From contig CANQLI010000008.1 in NCBI GenBank assembly GCA_947624675.1, positions 51,699-115,698 of the forward strand: 64,000 nucleotides of DNA. Reading direction: 5' to 3'. The first letter of the stretch is position 1. The number at the start of each line of letters is the position of its first letter. Source of the stretch: an uncultured Clostridia bacterium. GTDB lineage: Bacteria > Bacillota > Clostridia > Oscillospirales > Ruminococcaceae. Shown in pieces: positions 8,882-17,520 of this stretch. The notes under the pieces were generated by a model that was given only the letters and a program-made list of their open reading frames with translations, was not told the origin of the DNA and ran no database searches. The translations under genes were made by a program, and so were the position numbers.

Positions 8882-10162
8882 TCAGCGTGGCATCAAAAGA
8901 CGCTTAGCAAGCTGATTTGTTTCAGCAAGCTTTCTTTTTGCGGGACACACATATGTGCAGCTTCCGCAATTCATACAAAGATTTACCTTAAGTGCCTTTA
9001 AAGCGTCGGTGTCGTTTTTCTTATAAGCTGTCTCTATCTCGCATGGCATAAGCTTAAGCGGACAGGCTTTTATACAGCTCGAGCATCTTATACATTCAGT
9101 CTGCGATGCGATTTTTTGTTCCTTAAAAGCAAGAACGGCATTATTTGTTTTTGTCACCGGGGAAAAGCTGTCAAAGGCGCAAACCCCCATCATCATTCCG
9201 CCGAACAGTATCCGTTTTGTTTTTTCCGTGTCGGTTTTACAGTAGGAAAGAAGCTCGTCTGCGACAGTTCCTATCGGAACGAGAAGGTTTTTAGGCTCGC
9301 CGACTGTTTCCCCGTCTACGGTTATACGCTTGTTTATAAGCGGTATGCCGGTTTTAAAGTAACCGTCTAAAAATGCGACAGATGACACATTCATCACAAC
9401 AACGCCGACATGAGACGGAAGTCCCCCTTCCTTTACGACTCTCTTAACGGTGTTGTATATTATGACCTTTTCCGCTCCCTGAGGATATGAGGACTTTAGC
9501 GTTTTGATTTTGATGTCCTCTGTGCCGGAAAGCTTTTGTGTCAAAAGCCGTATCGCCTCAGGCTTGTTGCTCTCAACAGCTATTATCGCATTTTTTATGT
9601 TGAGGGTATCCTTTACAAGACGGATACCGCCGATCACGCCGTCGGGATTTTCTATCATTTCACGGTAGTCGCTTGTTATGTACGGCTCACACTCCGCAGC
9701 GTTTATTATGAGAGTGTCAACAGGCGTCTCATCAGGGTCGTAGTTGAGCTTTATGTGTGCGGGAAAGCCCGCTCCGCCGAGCCCCACAAGACCGCTTTCT
9801 CTTACCGCCTTTATAAACTCCTCTTTTGTTTTGAACCGAGGCTTTTTTATGTCAGGGGAAAGTGTGAAATTTCCGTCAGATTCAATGTCGATACAGTTTA
9901 TGACCGAGCCGTTCGGAACAAGAAGCTGACTGAAGCCTGTTACCTTACCCGATACAGAAGAATGTACCGGACAGGAAAAGCCCGCCTTACTGTCACCTAT
10001 TTTCTGACCTACCTTTACTTCGTCACCCTCAAGTACAAGCGGTGCGAGCGGCGCACCCATTCCCTGACTCAGCGGGATCCGTACCGTTTTTGGATAATAT
10101 TTTTCGGTAGGGCAGTTTTCGGTGTTTTTAGAATGCTTTATAAATATTTTGTTAAGTCCCAA
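8882..10162 (-). CDS. rnfC: Rnf complex subunit C (NADH/FMN and 2x[4Fe-4S] subunit)
   Basis: 426-residue peripheral cytoplasmic subunit that reduces NAD+. Residues 1-90 form the barrel-sandwich domain. The nucleotide-binding signature GLVGLGGAGFP is at 125-134, with the SLBB-type segment around 285-300. Two ferredoxin motifs follow: Cys357, 360, 363, 367 (CIRCSSCIKACP) and Cys396, 399, 402, 406 (CMNCGSCTYVCP). Length is typical of clostridial RnfC without the long Pro/Ala tail of proteobacterial forms. It is the first true rnf gene, directly after apbE. Confidence 0.96.
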   Translation of the reverse strand: MGLNKIFIKHSKNTENCPTEKYYPKTVRIPLSQGMGAPLAPLVLEGDEVKVGQKIGDSKAGFSCPVHSSVSGKVTGFSQLLVPNGSVINCIDIESDGNFTLSPDIKKPRFKTKEEFIKAVRESGLVGLGGAGFPAHIKLNYDPDETPVDTLIINAAECEPYITSDYREMIENPDGVIGGIRLVKDTLNIKNAIIAVESNKPEAIRLLTQKLSGTEDIKIKTLKSSYPQGAEKVIIYNTVKRVVKEGGLPSHVGVVVMNVSSVAFLDGYFKTGIPLINKRITVDGETVGEPKNLLVPIGTVADELLSYCKTDTEKTKRILFGGMMMGVCAFDSFSPVTKTNNAVLAFKEQKIASQTECIRCSSCIKACPLKLMPCEIETAYKKNDTDALKALKVNLCMNCGSCTYVCPAKRKLAETNQLAKRLLMPR

Positions 10163-10175
10163 GAATAAACACCTC

Positions 10176-11192
10176 TCAGATCATCGTTATTTTTCTGCTG
10201 TCCTCAGCAGCGTTAAAATTGTTTTTTATTCCTTCAGATACAAGTATTTCCCCGTTCTCACAGACGGCGATAACTTCGACACCGTCTTTTCTGAGCCGGT
10301 CGATACTGTTTACAAGCTTATCCTTTCCCATTATGTAAATAGAAGTTGATAAAAAATCGCTCAAGATACCGTTTTCACATACGACGGTAACGCTAGCTAG
10401 ATCGCTTTTTACAGGGTATCCGGTTTCAGGATCTAAAATGTGAGAATACTTCTTTCCGTTTATCTCTGTAAACCGCTCATATCCGCCGCTTGTTGAAACA
10501 AACGATTGAGATAGGTAAAGTCTTCCGACAGTTTCATTACCTTTAAACGGACTTTTTATATCGACCGTAAAGGTTCTGTACTCGCCGAATAAAAGCACAG
10601 ATGAGCCGAGATCAATTACTGCATTTTTTATCCCGTCTTTTATAAGAAGCTCATTCAGCTTGTCAAGGACATAGCCCTTTGCAACCGCGCCAAGCTCTAT
10701 CTCGGTATCTCCCGAAAGCGTTACCTCATCACCGTTTATAAGGACATTTTTCATATTTACACCGTCAAGCGCCGAGAGTATTTTATTCTCATCGGGAACG
10801 GTTTTTCCGCCGTCTGATATGTTCCAAAGATAGATAAGACCGCCTGTCGTAATATCGGTATAACCGTACCTTTCATAAAGCTCTTTTGACTTTTTTATTA
10901 TATCGATAAGAGCTTTGTCCGAAGAGCGTCTGGAAATATTGAGCCTTGAAAGCGAAGAATCCTCCGAAAAACCGTTAAGCTTTTTGTCAAGCATATTCAC
11001 CGTATCACGAATATTGGAAAAAAGCTTTCCCGATCTGTCCGGCGAATCGTAAAGTGTAACTGTTCCGGCTGTGTCAAAGGCAAAAAAATTGTAGGCTGTT
11101 TTATCCTCCCCGATAACCAAAGAAAGGCAAAATGACGCAAGTGTCACCAAAGCGACAGCCGATATGATCAGGATCAGCCGTTTGCTTTTCAA
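10176..11192 (-). CDS. apbE: FAD:protein FMN transferase (ApbE)
   Basis: 338 residues with an N-terminal signal or anchor helix (about 5-27), so it acts outside the membrane. It transfers FMN from FAD to Thr in the [ST]GAT motifs of RnfD and RnfG. ApbE landmarks: GAVAKGYVLD (168-177), DLGSSVLLFG (194-203) and HILDPETGYPV (251-261). The usual motif is DLGGN; here it is DLGSS, a variant near the Mg/FAD site. The start is TTG at 11192 behind GGAGGGA. Its position as first gene of the rnf operon fits maturation of Rnf in place. Confidence 0.95.
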   Translation of the reverse strand: MKSKRLILIISAVALVTLASFCLSLVIGEDKTAYNFFAFDTAGTVTLYDSPDRSGKLFSNIRDTVNMLDKKLNGFSEDSSLSRLNISRRSSDKALIDIIKKSKELYERYGYTDITTGGLIYLWNISDGGKTVPDENKILSALDGVNMKNVLINGDEVTLSGDTEIELGAVAKGYVLDKLNELLIKDGIKNAVIDLGSSVLLFGEYRTFTVDIKSPFKGNETVGRLYLSQSFVSTSGGYERFTEINGKKYSHILDPETGYPVKSDLASVTVVCENGILSDFLSTSIYIMGKDKLVNSIDRLRKDGVEVIAVCENGEILVSEGIKNNFNAAEDSRKITMI

Positions 11193-11263
11193 AAAATCCC
11201 TCCTGTAAAAAACAGTTGTATTTTTTATTTAATAATGTTAAAATGTAATAAATAACAATAAAA

Positions 11264-11332
11264 GCTCTTTGTTTAAAACAGAGCGTTATTACATACATAC
11301 ATCATTATAATACAATTATGACAAAATGTAAA
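11264..11332 (-). promoter_or_regulatory. Promoter and hairpin leader of the apbE-rnf operon
   Basis: On the minus strand TTTACA (11332-11327), 17-bp spacer, TATAAT (11309-11304), start near 11297. The leader of about 105 nt contains a weak stem (GCTC at 11284-11281 pairing with GAGC at 11267-11264) followed by TTTTATTGTT. This could be a weak terminator or attenuator before apbE (inference). Confidence 0.65.
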
Positions 11333-11364
11333 GAATTTTTTAATAAAGAAAGGCTGTAAAAAAT

Positions 11365-12009
11365 ATGAAGGGATACAGGATAAAGCTTATTCGCCACGGA
11401 ATGACTGACGCTAATTTAAACGGTGTATATATAGGAAAGACCGATCTTCCTCTTTGTTCTCAGGGTGTAAATGAGCTTTATGACAAGATAGCAGAGTATG
11501 AATACGGAGGGGCTCAGAGAGTATATACATCTCCGTACAAAAGATGTACCCAGACAGCGGGGATTCTTTTTCCCGAGGTCGGAGCTGTGGCGGTTCAAGG
11601 GCTAAGAGAAATGGATATGGGAGATTTCGAGGGAAAAAAAGCCGAGGACATAATGAACACGCCAGAGTATAAGCAGTTTTTAAAGGGCGGACTTGACAAC
11701 CCTCCACCGAACGGCGAAAGCATAAGAGAGGTCGTAACAAGAAGTCTTGAAGCTCTCAATTTCATAATAGGCGATATGATGAGTGAAGGACTTACAAACT
11801 GCGCCGTCATAACTCACGGCGGCATCATAATGAATATGTTGTCCTGTTTTGGACTTCCTAAGCTTTCACCTATGGAATTCCCGTGTGATTTCGGAGAGGG
11901 ATACGAGGTGCTTGTCACAGCGTCAATGTGGCAGCGTTCAGGCTGTTTTGAGATAATGGGAAGGTTTCCCTACGGCGACTCGGAGGAATATGAGAACGAT
12001 AAGCTTTAA
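11365..12009 (+). CDS. Histidine phosphatase superfamily protein
   Basis: 214 residues of the phosphoglycerate mutase/phosphatase family. The catalytic RHG motif is at KLIRHGMTD, the second arginine site at YTSPYKRCTQTA, and the catalytic His/Gly pair at AVITHGGIIMN. The REMDMGDFEG segment is typical of the CobC/PhpB-like branch. The substrate cannot be deduced; alpha-ribazole phosphate or a phospho-sugar are possible. It starts with ATG behind AGAAAGG and overlaps the next gene by 20 nt, so the two are translationally linked. Confidence 0.88.
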   Translation: MKGYRIKLIRHGMTDANLNGVYIGKTDLPLCSQGVNELYDKIAEYEYGGAQRVYTSPYKRCTQTAGILFPEVGAVAVQGLREMDMGDFEGKKAEDIMNTPEYKQFLKGGLDNPPPNGESIREVVTRSLEALNFIIGDMMSEGLTNCAVITHGGIIMNMLSCFGLPKLSPMEFPCDFGEGYEVLVTASMWQRSGCFEIMGRFPYGDSEEYENDKL

Positions 12010-12832
12010 AGCGGATGCTGACTGTACGGCGGAAGAGCTTTTAGTGTCAAGCGGAGTCTCAAAGAGGCTTTTAAGACGGCTTAAGAGAACACGCGGCGCG
12101 ATAACTAAAAACGGAACTCACATCAGAACGATAGATAGTGTCAAAGCCGGTGAAAGCGTCGTGATAACACTTTCAGATGAAAAGACATTGACCCCGAATC
12201 CGAAGCTTTTTGCAAGGGTTTTGTACGAGGACGGAGATGTTGTCGTTTATGACAAGCCTCCGGATATGCCTGTCCACCCTTCACTTAAGCATTATGATGA
12301 CAGCCTCGGGAATCTTTTCGCCGCAAGCTATAAGGACATTACATTTCGTCCACTAAACCGACTTGACAGAGATACCTCCGGTGTGTGCATATGTGCAAAG
12401 AACGCCTTTGCGGCAAGCAGAGTGTCACAAAGCATAACAAAGGTTTATTATGCGGCGGTTTGCGGAAAAATCGAGGGTAAGGGCGTTATCGACCTTCCGA
12501 TAGCAAGGGTAAATGACTCGATAATCAAACGCAGAGTAGCCGACTGCGGACAGAGAGCCGTTACCGAATATGAGGTGGTTCTAAACAGCCTTAGCGGACA
12601 GTATACGCTGTTAAAAATTATCTTAGGCACAGGAAGAACGCATCAGATCAGAGTACATCTTTCACATATCGGTCATCCGCTCGCGGGTGATGATATGTAC
12701 GGCGGTGAGCTTTGTGACATAAAAAGGCAGGCGCTTCATTGCGGATACGCCTCATTTGTAGGAACAGACGGGAAAAAGATAACAGTTGAAAGCGAGCTGC
12801 CTCAGGACATCAGGGCTCTTATGAGAATATAA
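11990..12832 (+). CDS. RluA-family RNA pseudouridine synthase
   Basis: 280 residues. An N-terminal S4-like region (about 12-60) is followed by the pseudouridine synthase domain. The catalytic motif is RPLNRLDRDTSGVCI, with the Asp that attacks the uridine ring (usual form HRLDxxTSG; here Asn replaces His). GTGRTHQIRVHL and GHPLAGDDMYGG complete the family signature. It isomerises uridine to pseudouridine in rRNA or tRNA; which site (RluD-, RluC- or YjbO-type) is not resolvable. It overlaps the phosphatase gene upstream. Confidence 0.93.
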   Translation: MRTISFKADADCTAEELLVSSGVSKRLLRRLKRTRGAITKNGTHIRTIDSVKAGESVVITLSDEKTLTPNPKLFARVLYEDGDVVVYDKPPDMPVHPSLKHYDDSLGNLFAASYKDITFRPLNRLDRDTSGVCICAKNAFAASRVSQSITKVYYAAVCGKIEGKGVIDLPIARVNDSIIKRRVADCGQRAVTEYEVVLNSLSGQYTLLKIILGTGRTHQIRVHLSHIGHPLAGDDMYGGELCDIKRQALHCGYASFVGTDGKKITVESELPQDIRALMRI

Positions 12833-12865
12833 TAAAATCTCAATTTTTTGATATGTAATTAACTA

Positions 12866-12894
12866 TTTACAATTTTTGTTTTTTATGTTACAAT
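12866..12894 (+). promoter_or_regulatory. SigA-type promoter of the zinc-ribbon protein gene
   Basis: TTTACA (12866-12871), 17-bp spacer, TACAAT (12889-12894). The ribosome site AAGGGGGAG follows before ATG 12923. Confidence 0.75.
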
Positions 12895-12922
12895 ATATAA
12901 AAATATCAAGGGGGAGATTTAT

Positions 12923-13813
12923 ATGTCAAAAATTTGTCCAAAGTGTCAGGCAACTATCAATGACGACGATAGGTTCTGCGCTGCTTGCGGTGCAGAGGTG
13001 ACTGATACAGAAAAGCCGGTTGAGGAACCTGCCGCACAACCCGTTGCAGAGCCCGCTGCAGAGCCGACTACGGAGCCTTCCGCAGAGCCTACGGCAGAAG
13101 CAGCGCCCGTAAATGAGCCTGTGCCGGAAACAACACCTGTTGGTGCTGTACCGGATGTTTATCAGATCACACCTAATATGGAAGGAGCCGTTCCTTACGA
13201 AGCTCAGCAGATGCCGGGGGTACAAGGTGAAGCTGTTAAAAAGTCAAGAGGAAAAGGACTTCTTATCGCTCTTATTATCATTATAGCGGCACTTGTTATC
13301 GGCGCAGGAATCCTTGTTTACTTTTTGGTTTTCTCAGGCGGCGGATATGAGGAGGCGATAGACGCTTATGTTGAGTATACGGAGTCTTATGATCAGGATG
13401 ATCTTGTAAAGGCAATAGGAAAAGATGCACTTATTTATTATGTTGAGGAAGAGTGCGGAAGCGATATGGACACCTTCTACAAGGGCTGTGAGATAATGGA
13501 GAAAATGAATGGCCTTGTGGATATGGATGTTGATTACAAGATCACCGACGCACAGAAAATGTCATCAGACGAACTTGAGGAATACGAGGCAGACGGATAT
13601 GAGGTAAGCGAGGGGTACACTGTTGATGTTGAGATATCGGCTCGCGGCGGCGGAATTTTGTCGGGACTTAACACTGACGGCAACACCGAAACGCTTACAG
13701 TCATTAAATTCGGAAGCGATTGGTGCGTTACCGATGCCGCTGAAATAGTAGAGAGCATTATTCAGTCGGCAAAAGGAGTAGGCGCTTTATCCTCTAGACT
13801 TGAGCAATATTGA
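12923..13813 (+). CDS. Zinc-ribbon, single-pass membrane protein of unknown function
   Basis: 296 residues. The N-terminus is a zinc ribbon, CPKCQATINDDDRFCAACG (two CxxC pairs, Cys5/8 and 19/22). A Pro/Ala/Glu-rich linker follows (about 30-75) with repeated AEP/TEP steps. One membrane helix lies at about 112-136. The last 160 residues are a mainly acidic domain that would be extracytoplasmic. This zinc_ribbon-linker-TM-domain layout is common in Clostridia; the function is unknown. It stands alone between its own promoter and terminator. Confidence 0.85.
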   Translation: MSKICPKCQATINDDDRFCAACGAEVTDTEKPVEEPAAQPVAEPAAEPTTEPSAEPTAEAAPVNEPVPETTPVGAVPDVYQITPNMEGAVPYEAQQMPGVQGEAVKKSRGKGLLIALIIIIAALVIGAGILVYFLVFSGGGYEEAIDAYVEYTESYDQDDLVKAIGKDALIYYVEEECGSDMDTFYKGCEIMEKMNGLVDMDVDYKITDAQKMSSDELEEYEADGYEVSEGYTVDVEISARGGGILSGLNTDGNTETLTVIKFGSDWCVTDAAEIVESIIQSAKGVGALSSRLEQY

Positions 13814-13856
13814 TTTTTAAAGACTGTACCGGTTTAGCGTTAAGTAAAATATTTGT

Positions 13857-13910
13857 GGGCGGCAGGAATATGCCGCCCTTCTTTACTTTTTTAAATAAAT
13901 ATGGTAAAAT
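13857..13910 (+). terminator. Intrinsic terminator overlapping the zapA promoter
   Basis: A perfect 8-bp stem, GGGCGGCA (13857-13864) and TGCCGCCC (13871-13878), is followed by a T-rich tail. The tail contains the -35 box TTTACT (13882-13887) of the next promoter, with a 17-bp spacer and TAAAAT at 13905-13910. Terminator and promoter are thus compactly fused. Confidence 0.8.
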
Positions 13911-13963
13911 ACAGGATAAGCGGATGTTTTTAATCGTATCTATGAAAAAGGAGTTGTTTATTT

Positions 13964-14449
13964 ATGAACACCTATAAAATCAAGATATTTAACAGGGAAC
14001 TTAATATAACTACCGATCAGACACTTGAGTATACTCAGGCACTTGCCGACAAGCTCAATCAGAAGCTCTCAGAGCTTACACAGGGAGTCGGTAACCTTAC
14101 GCTTAACGATGCCGCTGTACTTGTTTCGCTCGATTGTCTTGACAGAGCGGTCAAGAGCGAGGAAAGCGCACAAAGCATAAGACATCAGATAAAGGAGTAT
14201 GCGGACGACGCTTCTCAGGCAAGGCAGAAGGTGCTTGAATGTGAAAATGAGATAGCTAAGCTCAATCAAAGAATAAAGGAGCTTGAGAAAAATCAGGGCG
14301 GTTCTGGTGCGAGCGAGCCGACCGGTTCGCCTTCGACCGAAAGAGCTGTCGGCGGAAAGGTTTTCGCCCCGAAGCACAAAGAGGAACAGAGACATAATTT
14401 CAACTCCGACCGCCTGGCAAGCGAGCAGACATCGTTTTTTAAGAAATAA
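13964..14449 (+). CDS. zapA: Cell division protein ZapA
   Basis: 161 residues. The N-terminal 95 residues match the ZapA head domain (NTYKIKIFNRELNITTD, then the TLEYTQALADKLNQ helix), followed by a coiled coil (about 65-112) and a low-complexity Gly/Ser tail. ZapA binds FtsZ filaments and cross-links them at the Z-ring. The start ATG follows AAAAAGGAG. Its stop codon overlaps the ATG of the U32 peptidase gene by one base. Confidence 0.87.
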   Translation: MNTYKIKIFNRELNITTDQTLEYTQALADKLNQKLSELTQGVGNLTLNDAAVLVSLDCLDRAVKSEESAQSIRHQIKEYADDASQARQKVLECENEIAKLNQRIKELEKNQGGSGASEPTGSPSTERAVGGKVFAPKHKEEQRHNFNSDRLASEQTSFFKK

Positions 14450-16494
14450 TGTGCGAGATACTTTCCCCCGTTGGAAGTGTCGAGTCGCTTTTTGCTGCGC
14501 TTGAAAGCGGAGCGGACGCCGTATATTTTGGGTCTAAGAGGTTTTCCGCAAGACAGAACGCTCAGAACCTTGACTCTAAACAGATAAAACAGGCTGTTTT
14601 TGAGTGCCACAAAAGAGGTGTCAAGATATATCAGGCGATAAACACTCTTTACTTTGACGATGAAAAAAGCGAGCTTTTAAACGAGCTTAAACAGGCGGCG
14701 CAAAACGGAATAGACGCTATTATCGTCCAGGACCTCGGGACTGTAAAAACAGCCCTTGAGTGTGTACCCGAAATGCCGCTTCACGCATCTACACAGATGA
14801 CTGTACACACAGCGGAAGGCGCGCTTTTGGCAAAGGAAATGGGATTTAAGCGAGTGGTGGTTTCAAGAGAGTGTCCGGTCGACACTATAAAGGAGATCGC
14901 AGCTACGGGAGTAGAGACGGAGGTCTTTGTACACGGCGCTCTTTGTATGTCCGTTTCGGGACAGTGTTATCTTTCTGCTATGCTCGGCTCAAGAAGCGCA
15001 AACAGAGGACTTTGTGCGGGAGCTTGTCGGCTGCCGTTTTCAGCGTGTGAAAACCCGGCGGATAAGTATGCGCTTTCTTTAAAGGACCTTTGTGCGTTTA
15101 AGTCTTTAAATGAGTTAAAGGAAGCGGGTGTTTGTTCGTTTAAAATAGAGGGACGAATGAAAAGACCCGAATATGTTGCCGCAGCCACAAGAGAATGCGT
15201 CTCGGCGCTTAAAAAAGGAAGCTACGATCTAAAGCTATTAAGGCGGGTGTTTTCAAGAAGCGGCTTTACAAACGGGTATCTGGATGGAAAGCTCGGAAAG
15301 GATATGTTCGGCGTAAGGACCAAGGAGGATGCGGTTGCCGCAAGAGAGACTTTTTCAGAGATAAAAGAAGGTTACTCGGAGGTCTTAAAGCGCGCTGAGG
15401 TATCATTTGAGATAAGAGTAAAACAAGGTGAGAAAATATCTCTTGAAATAAATGACGGCGAGGGATCGGCTGTTAAAGTTTTCTCAGATCCGCCAAGCTT
15501 TGCCACAAAACGAGCGGCAGAGGATGATATAATAATCAGGCAGATAAAAAAACTCGGCGGCACTATATACGATTTTAAAGACGCTAAGGTAGAGCTTGAC
15601 AACGGTCTTTTTGTAAGCGCTAAGGAATTAAACGACTTAAGGAGAAGGGCTGTCGAGGAGCTGGATAAAAAGAGGTATTTAAAAAATACCGTAGTAAAGA
15701 ATTTTAATGATAAAGTTATAAAGACAAAGCGCTCAGAGAAAAAAACAGGTACTGTCAAACCGCTTTTACGAATAAGAGCCAATAAAGCCGAGCAGCTTTA
15801 TTATCTTGATAAAAACAAAATTGAGCTTATATCACTTCCGTTTCCGGAAATTAAAAAAGCCGATGTTTCAAGGGAGAAGCTGTGCCTTGAGCTTGACAGA
15901 TTTATGACCGATGAAAATATATGCCGAAAACAGATAAAAGACGCTTATGATGGCGGGATAACTCATTTTCTTGCACAGAACATAGCGCATTTTAGACTTT
16001 TAAAAGGTCTTAAGGATATAAAAATTCACGCGGGATATTCTATGAATATCACAAACTCTGACGCCTTGGAAACTGTAACCCGACTTGGAGCAAGCGATGC
16101 AGAGCTTTCGTTTGAGCTTACAGAAATTAAGGCTCAAAGGATAGTTGGCGACATACCGACAGGAGTTATCGTTTACGGACATCTCCCTTTGATGCTTATG
16201 AGAAACTGTCCGATAAGCTCCGAGGTCGGATGTAGTGGATGTAAGGGCTATCTACGCGACAGAAAAAACAAGAGATTTTATATTTCCTGTCACAAGGACA
16301 AGGGATATTTTGAGCTTTTAAACGGCGAGCCTCTTTATCTTTTTGATAAAAAGCGGGTACCGCCGGATTTTGAAACTATAATGCTGACGAAAGAAAACGC
16401 CGATGAGGCAAAAGAAGTGTTTTTATCATATCTTGAGAATCGGTGTCCCTCGGGAGAGTTTACAAGAGGACTTTATTACAGAGGAGTGCTTTGA
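14449..16494 (+). CDS. Peptidase U32 family protein (collagenase-like, RlhA-type)
   Basis: 681 residues. The N-terminal barrel carries the U32 signature EVFVHGALCMSVSGQC (158-173) and later Cys (RGLCAGACRLPF) expected to ligate a metal or Fe-S centre. A DUF3656-like insertion spans about 360-450 and a second U32-like region follows (about 455-640) with a CPISSEVGCSGCKG cysteine cluster. The family includes collagenase-annotated proteins and the E. coli 23S rRNA C2501 hydroxylation factor RlhA, which has a similar length and layout. An RNA-modification role is at least as likely as proteolysis (inference). Confidence 0.88.
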   Translation: MCEILSPVGSVESLFAALESGADAVYFGSKRFSARQNAQNLDSKQIKQAVFECHKRGVKIYQAINTLYFDDEKSELLNELKQAAQNGIDAIIVQDLGTVKTALECVPEMPLHASTQMTVHTAEGALLAKEMGFKRVVVSRECPVDTIKEIAATGVETEVFVHGALCMSVSGQCYLSAMLGSRSANRGLCAGACRLPFSACENPADKYALSLKDLCAFKSLNELKEAGVCSFKIEGRMKRPEYVAAATRECVSALKKGSYDLKLLRRVFSRSGFTNGYLDGKLGKDMFGVRTKEDAVAARETFSEIKEGYSEVLKRAEVSFEIRVKQGEKISLEINDGEGSAVKVFSDPPSFATKRAAEDDIIIRQIKKLGGTIYDFKDAKVELDNGLFVSAKELNDLRRRAVEELDKKRYLKNTVVKNFNDKVIKTKRSEKKTGTVKPLLRIRANKAEQLYYLDKNKIELISLPFPEIKKADVSREKLCLELDRFMTDENICRKQIKDAYDGGITHFLAQNIAHFRLLKGLKDIKIHAGYSMNITNSDALETVTRLGASDAELSFELTEIKAQRIVGDIPTGVIVYGHLPLMLMRNCPISSEVGCSGCKGYLRDRKNKRFYISCHKDKGYFELLNGEPLYLFDKKRVPPDFETIMLTKENADEAKEVFLSYLENRCPSGEFTRGLYYRGVL

Positions 16495-16531
16495 TCGTCG
16501 GCTAAAACAGAAAAAGAAAGGATTGTTAAAT

Positions 16532-16951
16532 TTGAAACTGGTTTTTAAGAAGTTAAGAGAAACTGCAAAAACACCTGTGCTCACTAAAGGAAATCCCCCG
16601 GCATTTATGCTTTTTGCAAACCTTGATGAGGACAGGATACTTTTCCCCGGGGATATAAAAGTAATAAGGACGGGAATTACCTTTTCGATGCAGGAAAAGG
16701 AGTTTCCCGACCTTTCGGTACTTGTGATGCCGAGTGAAGAGATGGTAAAGGAAAAAGGGTTATATCTTGCAAACGGACTTGCGGTGATTGCCGGAGAGCA
16801 AAAGGGAGAGATATGCGTAGCTGTGATAAACTCTTCTAAGGTGATGAGAAGTATTTCCGACGGGGATCAGATAGCAAAGCTTGTTGTTACAAGGATACAG
16901 GTTCCCGGACTTTCTGCCGAAAACTTTAAACAAGAGGAAAGTAAAGCGTAA
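16532..16951 (+). CDS. dUTPase-fold protein lacking the catalytic motifs
   Basis: 139 residues from TTG at 16532, which lies 9 nt after AAAGAAAGGA; the longer frame upstream overlaps the U32 gene and lacks a ribosome site. The pattern follows dUTPase: PGDIKVIRTGITF, then YLANGLAVIAGEQKGEI and ISDGDQIAKLVV. The key motifs are degraded: AGYDLRA reads PAFMLFA, PRSGLA reads MPSEEM, and the GxIDxDYRGE motif reads GLAVIAGEQKGE. The catalytic Asp and the stacking Tyr are therefore absent. Probably not an active dUTPase; perhaps a binding or regulatory derivative (inference). Confidence 0.7.
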   Translation: MKLVFKKLRETAKTPVLTKGNPPAFMLFANLDEDRILFPGDIKVIRTGITFSMQEKEFPDLSVLVMPSEEMVKEKGLYLANGLAVIAGEQKGEICVAVINSSKVMRSISDGDQIAKLVVTRIQVPGLSAENFKQEESKA

Positions 16952-17029
16952 ATAAAACAGTAATTTATTATTTGTTTTATTAAACGACGGCTATTACAAA
17001 TCGAAAACAGAGAGGAGGCGACCGGGAAA

Positions 17030-17482
17030 ATGAAAATATATAAAATGAACAAATCAGCGAAAACTTTTCTTAGGATCGCTATGATCGCGGTCGCTTTAAC
17101 CGTCACATACCTTTGTTTTTCTTACCTTTCAGGCTATCCTATAATAATGTGGCTTGTGATAGGGCTTTTCTGGGGAGCTATGATAGTTTACGGGTTTATA
17201 TTTCTCCCAATATACTTTAAATCCTCAAGGTATATGTTAGGGGAAAAGGAAGTAAAAAAACAAGCGGGAATGCTGTTTTTTACAAAACAGTATATAAAGC
17301 TTGAATCTATACAGTATGTTTCTTCTGTAATATTTCCGCTTTCACAGTTTACCGGACTTAACTTTGTTACAATAAACGCATTTGGCGGACGGGTCATATT
17401 TATGTTTTTGTCAAGAAATGACGCTTTAGAGATAATTGATTATCTCGAAGAATATATCAAGCGAAGAGATATGGGCGAGTGA
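17030..17482 (+). CDS. PH-domain (YdbS-like) membrane protein
   Basis: 150 residues. Two N-terminal membrane helices (about 13-33 and 38-60) precede one bacterial PH domain (bPH2, about 68-145) with GEKEVKKQAGMLFFTKQYIKLE. This is the YdbS arrangement. ATG 17030 is preceded by GAGGAGGCGACC. The stop overlaps the upstream end of the next gene's reading frame, so the pair is an operon. YdbS/YdbT pairs are membrane proteins of poorly defined function; in Bacillus they have been linked to resistance to antimicrobial peptides. Confidence 0.8.
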   Translation: MKIYKMNKSAKTFLRIAMIAVALTVTYLCFSYLSGYPIIMWLVIGLFWGAMIVYGFIFLPIYFKSSRYMLGEKEVKKQAGMLFFTKQYIKLESIQYVSSVIFPLSQFTGLNFVTINAFGGRVIFMFLSRNDALEIIDYLEEYIKRRDMGE

Positions 17483-17520
17483 TCCATAGGATTTTTACTC
17501 AAAAGGAGGGAGATTTACAA

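Noticed and set aside
5267..10162. Na+-translocating NQR instead of Rnf
   Set aside because: The presence of the polyferredoxin RnfB and RnfC with two 4Fe-4S motifs, and the absence of NqrF and NqrA, identify Rnf.
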